From Cellulomonas sp. SLBN-39 (GTDB lineage: Bacteria > Actinomycetota > Actinomycetes > Actinomycetales > Cellulomonadaceae), in assembly GCF_006715865.1 (NCBI RefSeq), contig NZ_VFOA01000001.1:3968001-4032000 (forward strand): DNA of 64,000 nt, read 5' to 3'. Both the position numbers and the translations under genes were made by a program. The notes under the pieces were generated by a model. It was not told the DNA's origin. It searched no databases and saw only the letters and a program-made list of their open reading frames with translations. This document shows, one piece after another, positions 1-9,518 of this stretch (positions are counted from its first letter, which is position 1; each line of letters begins with the position of its first letter).

Positions 1-166
1 CATGCGCCTGGCCGAGGACCTCGAGACGGGGATGCTCGGCGTCAACCGCGGCGCGGTCTCCGACGCCAGCGCCCCTTTCGGCGGGGTCAAGCAGTCGGGC
101 CTGGGGCGCGAGGGCGGCGAGGCCGGGCTCGAGGAGTACCTCGACCCGGTGTACGTCGCGCTCTGA
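1..166 (+). CDS. gabD: Succinate-semialdehyde dehydrogenase, C-terminal fragment (partial)
   Basis: Only the last 54 codons are in the window; the 5' end lies upstream. The frame reads to a TGA at 164-166 and contains [16 protein letters not shown] followed by GLEEYL. This is the C-terminal signature of NAD(P)-dependent aldehyde dehydrogenases, and the preceding NRG.VSD.S stretch is typical of GabD-type succinate-semialdehyde dehydrogenases. The enzyme would oxidise succinate semialdehyde to succinate, the last step of 4-aminobutyrate degradation. The polyamine genes at 28455-37596 would produce that substrate, but they are far away and co-regulation is not shown. A related aldehyde dehydrogenase subfamily cannot be excluded from this fragment. 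Confidence 0.8.
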   Translation, partial: MRLAEDLETGMLGVNRGAVSDASAPFGGVKQSGLGREGGEAGLEEYLDPVYVAL

Positions 167-248
167 CCGGCCGGGGCGCCGTCCGGAGGCGTGCGCGCAG
201 GCCGGGCGGGAACCGCGCCGTCCGCGACGGGTGTGCGAGAGTGCCCGC

Positions 249-938
249 GTGCCCACCGACCCGCTGCGCGCCGTGCGACGGCAGGCGCTGTCGGTGTCCG
301 TCGCCACCGGTCTCTACGGCATCTCCTTCGGCGCCTTGTCCGTGGCCGCCGGTCTCGACGTCGCCCAGACCATGGCGCTGAGCCTGCTGATGTTCTCCGG
401 CGGGTCCCAGTTCGCCTTCATCGGGGTCGTCGGCGCGGGCGGGGCCGCCGGGGCCGCGGTCGCGTCGGCCGCCCTGCTCGGCGCGCGCAACGGGCTGTAC
501 GGCGCGCAGCTCACCCCCCTGCTCGACCTGCCCCGGCGCCTGCGGCCGGCCGCGGCGCACCTGACCATCGACGAGTCGACCGCCGTCGCGACCGCGCAGC
601 CGACCCGCACCGCCGCACGCGTCGGGTTCTGGTGGACCGGCCTCGGGGTCTTCACGCTGTGGAACGCCTTCACGCTGCTCGGTGCGCTCGCGGGCGACCG
701 CCTCGGCGACCCGCGGGCGTACGGCCTGGACGCCGCGGCGGCTGCCGCGTTCCTCGCTCTCGTCTGGCCGCGGCTGGCCGGCCGGGTCGCGCAGGGTGTC
801 GCGGCGGCCGCCGTGGTCGTCGCCCTCGTCACGACGCCGCTGCTGCCCGCGGGCGTGCCGGTGCTGCTGGCGGCCCTCGTGGCCGTCGGCGTCGGGGTGC
901 TCGCCCCGCCGGCGCCGCAGCGCGAGGACGCGCCATGA
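249..938 (+). CDS. azlC: AzlC-family branched-chain amino acid exporter, large subunit
   Basis: About 229 residues of hydrophobic segments. Near the N-terminus, LYGISFGALSVAAG and FSGGSQFAFIGV are the hallmark AzlC stretches. AzlC works with AzlD in the cytoplasmic membrane to export branched-chain amino acids or analogues such as 4-azaleucine. The GTG at 249 is preferred because GAGAGT (237-242) lies six bases before it, like the leaderless starts elsewhere in this window. An in-frame GTG at 231 would add six residues. The stop overlaps the azlD start in ATGA, so the pair is probably coupled. Confidence 0.87.
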   Translation: MPTDPLRAVRRQALSVSVATGLYGISFGALSVAAGLDVAQTMALSLLMFSGGSQFAFIGVVGAGGAAGAAVASAALLGARNGLYGAQLTPLLDLPRRLRPAAAHLTIDESTAVATAQPTRTAARVGFWWTGLGVFTLWNAFTLLGALAGDRLGDPRAYGLDAAAAAAFLALVWPRLAGRVAQGVAAAAVVVALVTTPLLPAGVPVLLAALVAVGVGVLAPPAPQREDAP

Positions 939-1264
939 CGCCGCTGACCGAGGGCGCGCTGTGGGCGGCCGTGGCGCTCGCCGGTCTGGCCTGCCTGGGC
1001 ATCAAGCTCGCCGGGCACGTGCTGCCCGAGCACTGGCTCGCCCACCCGCGCGTCGCCCGCGTCGCCGCGCTCGTCACCGTGGCGCTGCTCGCCGCCCTCG
1101 TCGCCGTGCAGACCGCCACCGACGGCGACCACCTGGTCGTCGACGCGCGGCTGCCCGCGCTCGCCGTCGCGGCCGTGGCCCTCGTGCTGCGGGCGCCCTT
1201 CGTGGTCGTCGTGGTGCTCGCCGCCGCGACCGCCGCCGGCCTGCGCCTGCTCGGGATGCCCTGA
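935..1264 (+). CDS. azlD: AzlD-family branched-chain amino acid exporter, small subunit
   Basis: A 109-residue protein with about three or four membrane segments. It starts at an ATG that overlaps the azlC stop by four bases. Length, composition (GIKLAGHVLPEHWL near the N-terminus, then hydrophobic Ala/Val/Leu stretches) and position after azlC identify the AzlD partner. The family is short and poorly conserved, so the call leans on context. It would form the inner-membrane export complex with AzlC. No separate promoter is visible. Confidence 0.85.
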   Translation: MTPLTEGALWAAVALAGLACLGIKLAGHVLPEHWLAHPRVARVAALVTVALLAALVAVQTATDGDHLVVDARLPALAVAAVALVLRAPFVVVVVLAAATAAGLRLLGMP

Positions 1265-1322
1265 CCCGTCCCCGACCGTCGGAGCGCCCGCCCGACGCCC
1301 GGCCCGACGGCCCCGCCCGGGT

Positions 1323-1328
1323 TACGCT
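1323..1328 (+). promoter_or_regulatory. Candidate -10 element (TACGCT) for a leaderless transcript
   Basis: TACGCT fits the actinobacterial TANNNT -10 pattern. It is followed by six bases and then the GTG at 1335, with no room for a ribosome binding site. Transcription would start at or next to the start codon. No clear -35 is visible. Confidence 0.5.
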
Positions 1329-1334
1329 CGACGG

Positions 1335-1886
1335 GTGCTGCCCACCGCCGACGTGTCGGTCCGCCCCGCCGTCCCCGGGGACGAGTCACGCATCGCCCGG
1401 ATCCAGCTCGCCGCCTGGCGCGTCGCGCACGCGGACGTGCTCGGCGACGTGGTGCTCGACTCGCTCGACGAGCAGGCGTTCGTCGACCGCTGGCGGCTCG
1501 CGGTGTCCGCACCCCCGGGCCCCGGCCACCACGTGCTCGTGGCGTGCGACGGCCCGCGCGTGGTCGGCATCGCCTCCGTCGCACCCGTCGCCGCCCCCGA
1601 CCCGTCGCAGGCGCCCGGCGGGGTCGTCCTCGCGCTCGAGGTCGACCCGCCCGACCAGCGCCGCGGCCACGGCTCGCGGCTGCTGGCCGCCGCCGTCGAC
1701 CTGCTTCGCGCCGACGGCGCCGACCAGGTGCAGACCTGGGTCGTCGACGGCGACGCCGCGCGCGAGGCGTTCCTGCGCAGCGCCGGGCTCGGCCCCGACG
1801 GGCGGGCACGCCGCCTCGCCACGGGCCCGGGCCCCGACGCCGAGGCGCACGTCGTCTCCGAGCACCGCTGGTACGCCGGGATCTGA
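1335..1886 (+). CDS. GNAT-family N-acetyltransferase
   Basis: A 183-residue protein with a GNAT fold. An N-terminal strand and ARIQLAAWRVAHADVL helix lead to the central LALEVDPPDQRRGHGSRLL, which is the acetyl-CoA-binding motif A (R/Q-x-x-G-x-G/A). A short motif B follows, including ADQVQTWVVDGDAAREAFLRS and an aromatic end. It would transfer an acetyl group from acetyl-CoA to an amine; the substrate cannot be predicted. The GTG start at 1335 follows a TACGCT hexamer by six bases. It is convergent with the gene ending at 1935. Confidence 0.85.
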   Translation: MLPTADVSVRPAVPGDESRIARIQLAAWRVAHADVLGDVVLDSLDEQAFVDRWRLAVSAPPGPGHHVLVACDGPRVVGIASVAPVAAPDPSQAPGGVVLALEVDPPDQRRGHGSRLLAAAVDLLRADGADQVQTWVVDGDAAREAFLRSAGLGPDGRARRLATGPGPDAEAHVVSEHRWYAGI

Positions 1887-1934
1887 CACCCTCCGCCCCT
1901 GGCGCCGGCCGCGCCTTCCCGGGCGGGACCGAGG

Positions 1935-4062
<2,128 letters not shown>

Positions 4063-4100
4063 GGCTCCATCATGGACCGGCGCGGCCCGCGACCGGCAGG

Positions 4101-4135
4101 GCCGGACGCCCCGGGTGCTCCCCGGGACGTCCGGC
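4101..4135 (-). terminator. Hairpin terminator after the rpsO-pnp-protease unit
   Basis: GCCGGACG then CCCGGG pair with CCCGGG then CGTCCGGC around a five-base loop, with one mismatch (8 + 6 bp). It lies 34 bases past the M16 protease stop. No U-run follows, as is common in high-GC actinobacteria. Confidence 0.6.
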
Positions 4136-4168
4136 CCGTGACCGGTGGTCGGTCGCCCGACCAGGTGC

Positions 4169-5500
4169 TCAGTCGCCGAAGGGACCGACGCGCACGACCG
4201 AGCGCGGGACGCCCGCGAGCTCAGCCGCGAGGGCCTGGACCTCCTGCGCCGTGACGGCACGGATCCGTTCCAGCGTCTCGTCGACGCTCATGAGCTCGCC
4301 GTGCACCAGCTCGGACTTGCCGAGGCGGCTCATGCGTGACCCGGTGTCCTCCATGCCGAGCACGAGCCCGCCGGAGAGCTGGCCGACCGAGCGTGCGAGC
4401 TCGGCGGCACCCATGGGCGCCTGCGCCATCTTCTCCAGCTCGGCCACGAGCAGGTCCGTGACCTGGTCGACCTTGGCGGGCGTGCAGCCCGCGTACAGGC
4501 CGAACAGGCCGGTGTCGGCGTGCCCGCTCGCGAACGAGTACGTCGAGTACGCCAGGCCCCGCTTCTCACGGATCTCCTGGAACAGCCGCGACGACATGCC
4601 GCCGCCGAGCGCCGCGTTGAGCACCGAGAGCGTGAACCGGCGCTGGTCGGTCGCCGTCAGGCACAGCCCGCCGACGACGACGTTCGCCTGCTCCGTGGGC
4701 CGGCGGACCGTGAGCTCGACGGGGCCGGGCCCCCCGCCGGGTGCGCCGGCCGTCGCGGCCCGCCGGGCGGCCGGGACGGCCTGCGGGTCCAGGTCCCACC
4801 CTCCGGCGGCCAGTGCGTCGGAGACGAGCCGGCACAGCGCGTCGTGGTCGACCCCGCCCGCCGCGGTCACGACGAGCGTGGGCGCCCGGTAGTGCTCGCG
4901 GTAGTGCTCCCAGACGGCGTCGCGCGGGACGTCACGGATGGTCTGCGGCGTCCCGCCGATCGGCCGCCCGAGCGGGGTGTCGCCGAAGACCGCGGTGGCG
5001 AACTGCTCGTGCGCGACGTCGCTCGGGTCGTCGTCGTTCATGGCGAGCTCTTCGAGGATCACGCCGCGCTCGGTCTCGAGCTCGTCCGGGTCGAGGCGCG
5101 CCGACGTCACCATGTCCGCGATGACGTCGACCGCCATCGGCAGGTCCGAGTCGAGCACGCGGGCGTAGTAGCAGGTGTGCTCCTTGCCCGTGGCCGCGTT
5201 CGCCTCGCCGCCGACCGCGTCGAACGCCTCGGCGATGTCCATCGCCGAGCGCCGCGTCGTGCCCTTGAAGAGCAGGTGCTCGAGGAAGTGCGTCGAGCCG
5301 AAGTGGCCCGACGTCTCGTCGCGCGAGCCGACCCCGACCCACGCGCCGACGGTGGCCGAGCGCAGTCCGGGCATGTGCTCGGACAGCACCCGGACCCCGC
5401 CGGGCAGGACGGTGCGACGCACCTGGGCGTCACCGTCCTGCCCGACGGTCAGGTCCGAGCCGGCCGCCCCGGGGGCGACCAGAGGGAGGTGCTGGGGCAC
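4169..5500 (-). CDS. M16-family zinc metallopeptidase (PepR-like)
   Basis: A 443-residue protein in the insulinase/processing-peptidase family. The inverted zinc motif HxxEH is seen as HFLEH at about residues 71-75. A distal Glu in ERGVILEELAM (about 151) supplies the third ligand. The C-terminal inactive domain includes GGGMSSRLFQEIREKRGLAY, split as GGGMSSRLFQE and IREKRGLAY, typical of M16 peptidases. The GTG at 5500 starts one base after the pnp stop, so pnp and this gene are probably cotranscribed, as in mycobacteria and streptomycetes. It probably degrades peptides in the cytoplasm; the substrate is unknown. Confidence in the family is high. Confidence 0.95.
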   Translation of the reverse strand: MPQHLPLVAPGAAGSDLTVGQDGDAQVRRTVLPGGVRVLSEHMPGLRSATVGAWVGVGSRDETSGHFGSTHFLEHLLFKGTTRRSAMDIAEAFDAVGGEANAATGKEHTCYYARVLDSDLPMAVDVIADMVTSARLDPDELETERGVILEELAMNDDDPSDVAHEQFATAVFGDTPLGRPIGGTPQTIRDVPRDAVWEHYREHYRAPTLVVTAAGGVDHDALCRLVSDALAAGGWDLDPQAVPAARRAATAGAPGGGPGPVELTVRRPTEQANVVVGGLCLTATDQRRFTLSVLNAALGGGMSSRLFQEIREKRGLAYSTYSFASGHADTGLFGLYAGCTPAKVDQVTDLLVAELEKMAQAPMGAAELARSVGQLSGGLVLGMEDTGSRMSRLGKSELVHGELMSVDETLERIRAVTAQEVQALAAELAGVPRSVVRVGPFGD

Positions 5501-5501
5501 G

Positions 5502-7736
5502 TCAGGCGTCGTCGCCGGCCGGCTCGGCCGCCTTCTCGCCCTCGGCAGCCGGCTCCTCGTCGACCACGGCGTGCAGCGACAGCTTGCCGCGCGGGTCGAT
5601 CTCGCCGATCTCGACCTGGACCTTCTGGCCGATCTGGACGACGTCCTCGACGTTCTCGACACGCTTGCCACCGACGAGCTTGCGGATCTGCGAGATGTGC
5701 AGCAGCCCGTCCTTGCCCGGCGAGAGCGACACGAACGCACCGAACGTCGTGGTCTTGACGACCGTCCCGACGAAGCGCTCGCCGATCTCCGGCATGTGCG
5801 GGTTCGCGATCGCGTTGACCGCGGCCCGTGCCGCCTCGGCCGACGGGCCGTCGGTCGCGCCGATGTAGACCGTGCCGTCGTCCTCGATGGAGATGTCGGC
5901 GCCGGTCTCCTCCTGGATCTGGTTGATCATCTTGCCCTTGGGGCCGATGACCTCGCCGATCTTGTCGACCGGCACCTTCACCGTGATGACGCGCGGCGCG
6001 AACGGGCTCATCTCGTCCGGGACGTCGATGGCCTCGCCGATGACGTCGAGGATCGCCAGGCGCGCGTCCTTGGCCTGCGTCAGCGCGCCGGCCAGCACCG
6101 AGGCGGGGATGCCGTCGAGCTTGGTGTCGAGCTGGATCGCGGTGACGAACTCCCGCGTGCCGGCGACCTTGAAGTCCATGTCGCCGAACGCGTCCTCGGC
6201 GCCCAGGATGTCGGTGAGCGCCGCGTAGCGGGTCTCACCGTCGACCGTGTCGGACACCAGGCCCATCGCGATGCCCGCGACCGGCGCGCGCAGCGGCACA
6301 CCGGCGTTGAGCAGCGAGAGCGTCGCGGCGCAGACCGAGCCCATGGACGTCGAGCCGTTGGAGCCCAGCGCCTCGGAGACCTGGCGGATCGCGTAGGGGA
6401 ACTCCTCGCGCGACGGCAGCACCGGCACGATCGCGCGCTCGGCGAGCGCGCCGTGGCCGATCTCGCGACGCTTCGGGGAGCCGACGCGGCCCGTCTCGCC
6501 CGTGGAGTAGGGCGGGAAGTTGTAGTGGTGCATGTACCGCTTGCGCGTCTCGGGCGACAGCGAGTCGATCTGCTGCTCCATGCGGAGCATGTTCAGCGTG
6601 GTGACACCCATGATCTGGGTCTCGCCGCGCTCGAAGATCGCCGAGCCGTGCGCCCGCGGGAGCACCTCGACCTCGGCCGACAGCGTGCGGATGTCCCGCA
6701 GGCCGCGGCCGTCGATGCGGAAGCCGTCGGTGAGGATGCGCTGGCGGATGAGCTGCTTCTGCAGCGAGCGGTACGCCGCCGAGAGCTCCTTCTCGCGCCC
6801 CTCGAACTGCGCCGCGAGCTGGGCGACGACGTCGGCCTTGATCTCGTCCAGGCGACCCTCGCGGTCCTGCTTGTCCGCGATCGACAGCGCCTCGCCGAGC
6901 GGGCCCGTGGCGACCTGCTCGACGGCGGTGAACGCGTCGGGCTGGTAGTCGGGGAACGTCGGGAAGACCTGGGTCTCCTTGGCGGCCTGCTGCGCGAGGG
7001 ACTGCTGGGCCTCGACGAGCGCCTTGATGAACGGCTTCGCGGCCTCCAGGCCCTGCGCGACGACCTCCTCGGTCGGCACGGTCCCGCCGCCGCCGTGGAT
7101 GAGCGCCCACGAGCCCTCGGGCGCGTCGGCCTCGATCATCGCGATCGCGACGTCGTCGCCGACGACGCGGCCGGCGACGACCATGTCGAACGTCGAGCGC
7201 TCGCGCTCGGAGTACCGCGGGAACGCGACCCACTGGCCGTCGACGAGCGCGAGGCGCGTCGCGGCGACGGGGCCGGAGAACGGCAGGCCGGACAGCTGCG
7301 TCGACATCGACGCGGCGTTGATCGCCAGCACGTCGTACGAGTCGTCGGGGTTGATCGACAGGACCGTCACGACGACCTGGACCTCGTTGCGCAGGCCCTT
7401 GACGAACAGGGGGCGCAGCGGGCGGTCGATGAGCCGGCAGGCCAGGATCGCCTCGGTCGAGGGCCGGCCCTCGCGGCGGAAGAACGAGCCGGGGATCTTG
7501 CCGGCCGCGTACTGGCGCTCCTCGACGTCCACCGTGAGGGGGAAGAAGTCGAAGTGGTCCTTGGGGTGCTTGCCGGCCGTCGTGGCCGACAGCAGCATCG
7601 TCTCCTCGTCGAGGTACGCGACGGCGGAGCCGGCGGCCTGCTTGGCCAGGCGGCCCGTCTCGAACCGGACGGTGCGGGTGCCGAAGCGACCGTTGTCGAT
7701 CGTGGCCTCGGCGAACTGGATCTCGGGACCCTCCAC
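5502..7736 (-). CDS. pnp: Polyribonucleotide nucleotidyltransferase (PNPase)
   Basis: A 744-residue protein. It degrades RNA 3' to 5' with phosphate and can add 3' tails. Two RNase PH-like domains (about 10-230 and 330-560) flank an alpha-helical linker. A KH domain at about 600-655 contains [18 protein letters not shown], and an S1 domain follows ([21 protein letters not shown], split as [12 protein letters not shown] and SPGKDGLLH), then an acidic tail. The start is a GTG that gives the family N-terminus [11 protein letters not shown]. The gene follows rpsO on the minus strand across a 243-base gap with two hairpins, the arrangement known for rpsO-pnp elsewhere. The M16 protease follows after one base. 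Confidence 0.98.
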   Translation of the reverse strand: MEGPEIQFAEATIDNGRFGTRTVRFETGRLAKQAAGSAVAYLDEETMLLSATTAGKHPKDHFDFFPLTVDVEERQYAAGKIPGSFFRREGRPSTEAILACRLIDRPLRPLFVKGLRNEVQVVVTVLSINPDDSYDVLAINAASMSTQLSGLPFSGPVAATRLALVDGQWVAFPRYSERERSTFDMVVAGRVVGDDVAIAMIEADAPEGSWALIHGGGGTVPTEEVVAQGLEAAKPFIKALVEAQQSLAQQAAKETQVFPTFPDYQPDAFTAVEQVATGPLGEALSIADKQDREGRLDEIKADVVAQLAAQFEGREKELSAAYRSLQKQLIRQRILTDGFRIDGRGLRDIRTLSAEVEVLPRAHGSAIFERGETQIMGVTTLNMLRMEQQIDSLSPETRKRYMHHYNFPPYSTGETGRVGSPKRREIGHGALAERAIVPVLPSREEFPYAIRQVSEALGSNGSTSMGSVCAATLSLLNAGVPLRAPVAGIAMGLVSDTVDGETRYAALTDILGAEDAFGDMDFKVAGTREFVTAIQLDTKLDGIPASVLAGALTQAKDARLAILDVIGEAIDVPDEMSPFAPRVITVKVPVDKIGEVIGPKGKMINQIQEETGADISIEDDGTVYIGATDGPSAEAARAAVNAIANPHMPEIGERFVGTVVKTTTFGAFVSLSPGKDGLLHISQIRKLVGGKRVENVEDVVQIGQKVQVEIGEIDPRGKLSLHAVVDEEPAAEGEKAAEPAGDDA

Positions 7737-7877
7737 GGGTGCCCTCCTCTTCCTCGAAGGCGCCGCCCAGCCCCGCGGCGGTCTTCGACCGTGGTCCCCG
7801 GACCCTGCGGGTCACGGGAGCCACTACCGAGGACCGGACGAGCGGGTCGGCGCGGTGTGTGGCACTACGGGTGGTGC

Positions 7878-7906
7878 GGGTGCCCCGCGTCCGCGGGGCC
7901 GCACCC
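7878..7906 (-). promoter_or_regulatory. Imperfect hairpin in the pnp leader
   Basis: GGGTGC and CCCGCG pair with CGCGGG and GCACCC, with a three-base bulge and a two-base loop. It lies in the leader, about 140 bases before the pnp GTG. It may be a processing or autoregulatory site; this is inferred from position only. Confidence 0.4.
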
Positions 7907-7939
7907 GGGACCCGCCCGGCACGGACGGGGCCCGACGCA

Positions 7940-7974
7940 GCACCAGCCCGGACCGTCACGGTCCGGGCTGGTGC
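7940..7974 (-). terminator. Perfect 15-bp hairpin between rpsO and pnp
   Basis: GCACCAGCCCGGACC (7940-7954) pairs fully with GGTCCGGGCTGGTGC (7960-7974) around the loop GTCAC. It begins five bases after the rpsO stop and has no U-tract. It could terminate or attenuate rpsO transcripts. It could also be an RNase III substrate that controls pnp, as shown for rpsO-pnp intergenic hairpins in Streptomyces. Confidence 0.75.
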
Positions 7975-7979
7975 GGTGG

Positions 7980-8249
7980 TCAGCGACGCAGACCGAGGCG
8001 CTCGATGAGGCTGCGGTAGCGGTTGATGTCGATCTTCTGCAGGTAGGCCTGCAGACGACGACGACGACCCACGAGGAGCAGCAGCCCGCGACGGCTGTGG
8101 TGGTCGTGCTTGTGCGTCTTGAGGTGCTCGTTCAGGTCGTTGATGCGGCGCGTGAGCACCGCGATCTGCACCTCGGGCGAGCCGGTGTCACCCTCGTGCG
8201 TTGCATACTCGGCCATGATGGCCTGCTTCGTGGCGTTGTCGAGCGACAC
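7980..8249 (-). CDS. rpsO: 30S ribosomal protein S15
   Basis: An 89-residue protein, the normal S15 length. It contains the S15 signature [42 protein letters not shown] (seen as [30 protein letters not shown] and [10 protein letters not shown]). It binds 16S rRNA in the central domain of the 30S subunit. The GTG at 8249 is chosen because CTGAGGAGCACC precedes it with GAGGAG well spaced. An upstream in-frame start would add a non-family extension. It is followed by a hairpin and pnp. Confidence 0.98.
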   Translation of the reverse strand: MSLDNATKQAIMAEYATHEGDTGSPEVQIAVLTRRINDLNEHLKTHKHDHHSRRGLLLLVGRRRRLQAYLQKIDINRYRSLIERLGLRR

Positions 8250-8336
8250 GGTGCTCCTCAGGTTTCTCGTTGCGCGGTGCACCGGGGCATGTCCACCCGG
8301 GCTCTCTCGGTCCGCGGCCGGTCGTACGGCACGTTC

Positions 8337-8342
8337 ACTCTA
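8337..8342 (-). promoter_or_regulatory. Candidate -10 element (TAGAGT) upstream of rpsO
   Basis: On the minus strand TAGAGT (TANNNT) lies about 88 bases before the rpsO GTG, between ribF and rpsO. It would give a leader of roughly 80 nucleotides. No convincing -35 is seen. Confidence 0.4.
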
Positions 8343-8373
8343 GCAGGGCGGCGGCACCCCGCCGGTCGGCCCG

Positions 8374-9378
8374 TCAGGCGTCGAGCACGCGCCGCACGTC
8401 CTCGACGTCGCGGGCCATCTGCACGCACAGGTCCTCGACCGAGTCGAAGCGCAGCGTCGGGCGCATCCGCTCGACCAGCTCCACGACGACCTCCTGGTCG
8501 TACAGGTCCAGGTCGTCGCGGTCGAGCACGTAGGCCTCGACGCGGCGCTGCGTGCCGTCGAAGGTCGGGTTGGTGCCGACCGAGACCGCCGCGGGCAGCA
8601 CCCGGTCCGGGGCGCCCTCGGGTACCGGGACGCCGGCCGCGTCGCGCACGCGGCGCAGGCGTCCCGCGTAGACGCCGTCGGCCGGGACCATGCCCGTCGC
8701 GTCCTGCGACAGGTTGGCCGTGGGGTAGCCCAGGTCGCGACCGCGCGCGTCGCCGTGGACGACCCGTCCCCGCACCCGGTGCGGCCGGCCGAGCACGTGC
8801 GCGGCGCCCGCGACGTCGCCCTCCTCGAGCAGCTCCCGGACCCAGGTCGACGACCAGCGGCGCCGGGCCGGGACGTCGGCGTCCGCCGGGCCTGCGCCGG
8901 CGGACGGCGTCACGTCGTCGATCACCTCGACGTCGAACCCGAACCGCTCGCCCAGCGCCCGCATCGTCGACAGGTCGCCGGAGTTGTTCCAGCCGAACCG
9001 CACGTCCCGCCCGACGACGACGGTGCGGGCGGCGAGGTGCTCCACGAGCCACCGGGACACGAACTCCTCGGGCGTCTGGCGCGCGAAGCCGAGCGTGTAC
9101 GTCACCAGCAGGACGGCGTCCAGGCCCGTCGCCGCCAGGAGCTCGAGACGGTCCTCGTCGCCGCACAGCAGCGGCGGGGCCTCGTCGGGGCGGTGCACCT
9201 GGGCCGGGTGCGGCGTGAACGTCACGGCGACGGCCCGGACGCCGGCGCGACGGGCGTCGGCGACCATCTGCGTCAGCACCGCCACGTGCCCGCGGTGCAC
9301 ACCGTCGAAGTTGCCGAGGGTGACCACCGACGGCCCGAAGTCCGCCGGCACCTGCGCCAGCTCGGTCCAGACCAGCAC
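8374..9378 (-). CDS. ribF: Bifunctional riboflavin kinase / FAD synthetase
   Basis: A 334-residue protein that phosphorylates riboflavin to FMN and adenylates FMN to FAD. The N-terminal adenylyltransferase domain carries TLGNFDGVHRGH at about residues 20-31 and the downstream WSSTWVREL segment (an S-S/T-x-x-R type motif). The C-terminal kinase domain has GRDLGYPTANL and the VSVGTNPTFDG stretch. The GTG at 9378 follows GGGAG by six bases. In most actinobacteria ribF sits next to truB. Here a large cellulase gene lies between them. Confidence 0.96.
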   Translation of the reverse strand: MLVWTELAQVPADFGPSVVTLGNFDGVHRGHVAVLTQMVADARRAGVRAVAVTFTPHPAQVHRPDEAPPLLCGDEDRLELLAATGLDAVLLVTYTLGFARQTPEEFVSRWLVEHLAARTVVVGRDVRFGWNNSGDLSTMRALGERFGFDVEVIDDVTPSAGAGPADADVPARRRWSSTWVRELLEEGDVAGAAHVLGRPHRVRGRVVHGDARGRDLGYPTANLSQDATGMVPADGVYAGRLRRVRDAAGVPVPEGAPDRVLPAAVSVGTNPTFDGTQRRVEAYVLDRDDLDLYDQEVVVELVERMRPTLRFDSVEDLCVQMARDVEDVRRVLDA

Positions 9379-9439
9379 GCGCGCTCCCGTCGCCACCACC
9401 GGCCACGCCCGTCGCGAGGCCCGACGGACAAGCCTGCCA

Positions 9440-9477
9440 CGCCGCACGGGCCCCGGACGACGCGGACCCGTGCGGCG
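9440..9477 (-). terminator. Hairpin terminator after the cellulase gene
   Basis: CGCCGCACGGG (9440-9450) pairs perfectly with CCCGTGCGGCG (9467-9477). Outer arms CCTGCC and GGCAGG extend it after a gap. It starts 42 bases after the cellulase stop and 62 bases before the ribF start. Confidence 0.65.
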
Positions 9478-9518
9478 GACCGTCGGCAGGCCCGCCGCAC
9501 GTGCCGCCCGCGCGGCCG

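Noticed and set aside
5175-9218. A 1347-residue open frame on the plus strand opposite pnp, rpsO and ribF
   Set aside because: It is antisense to three certain genes, has the Arg/Asp/Val-rich composition of a high-GC shadow frame and shows no domain.
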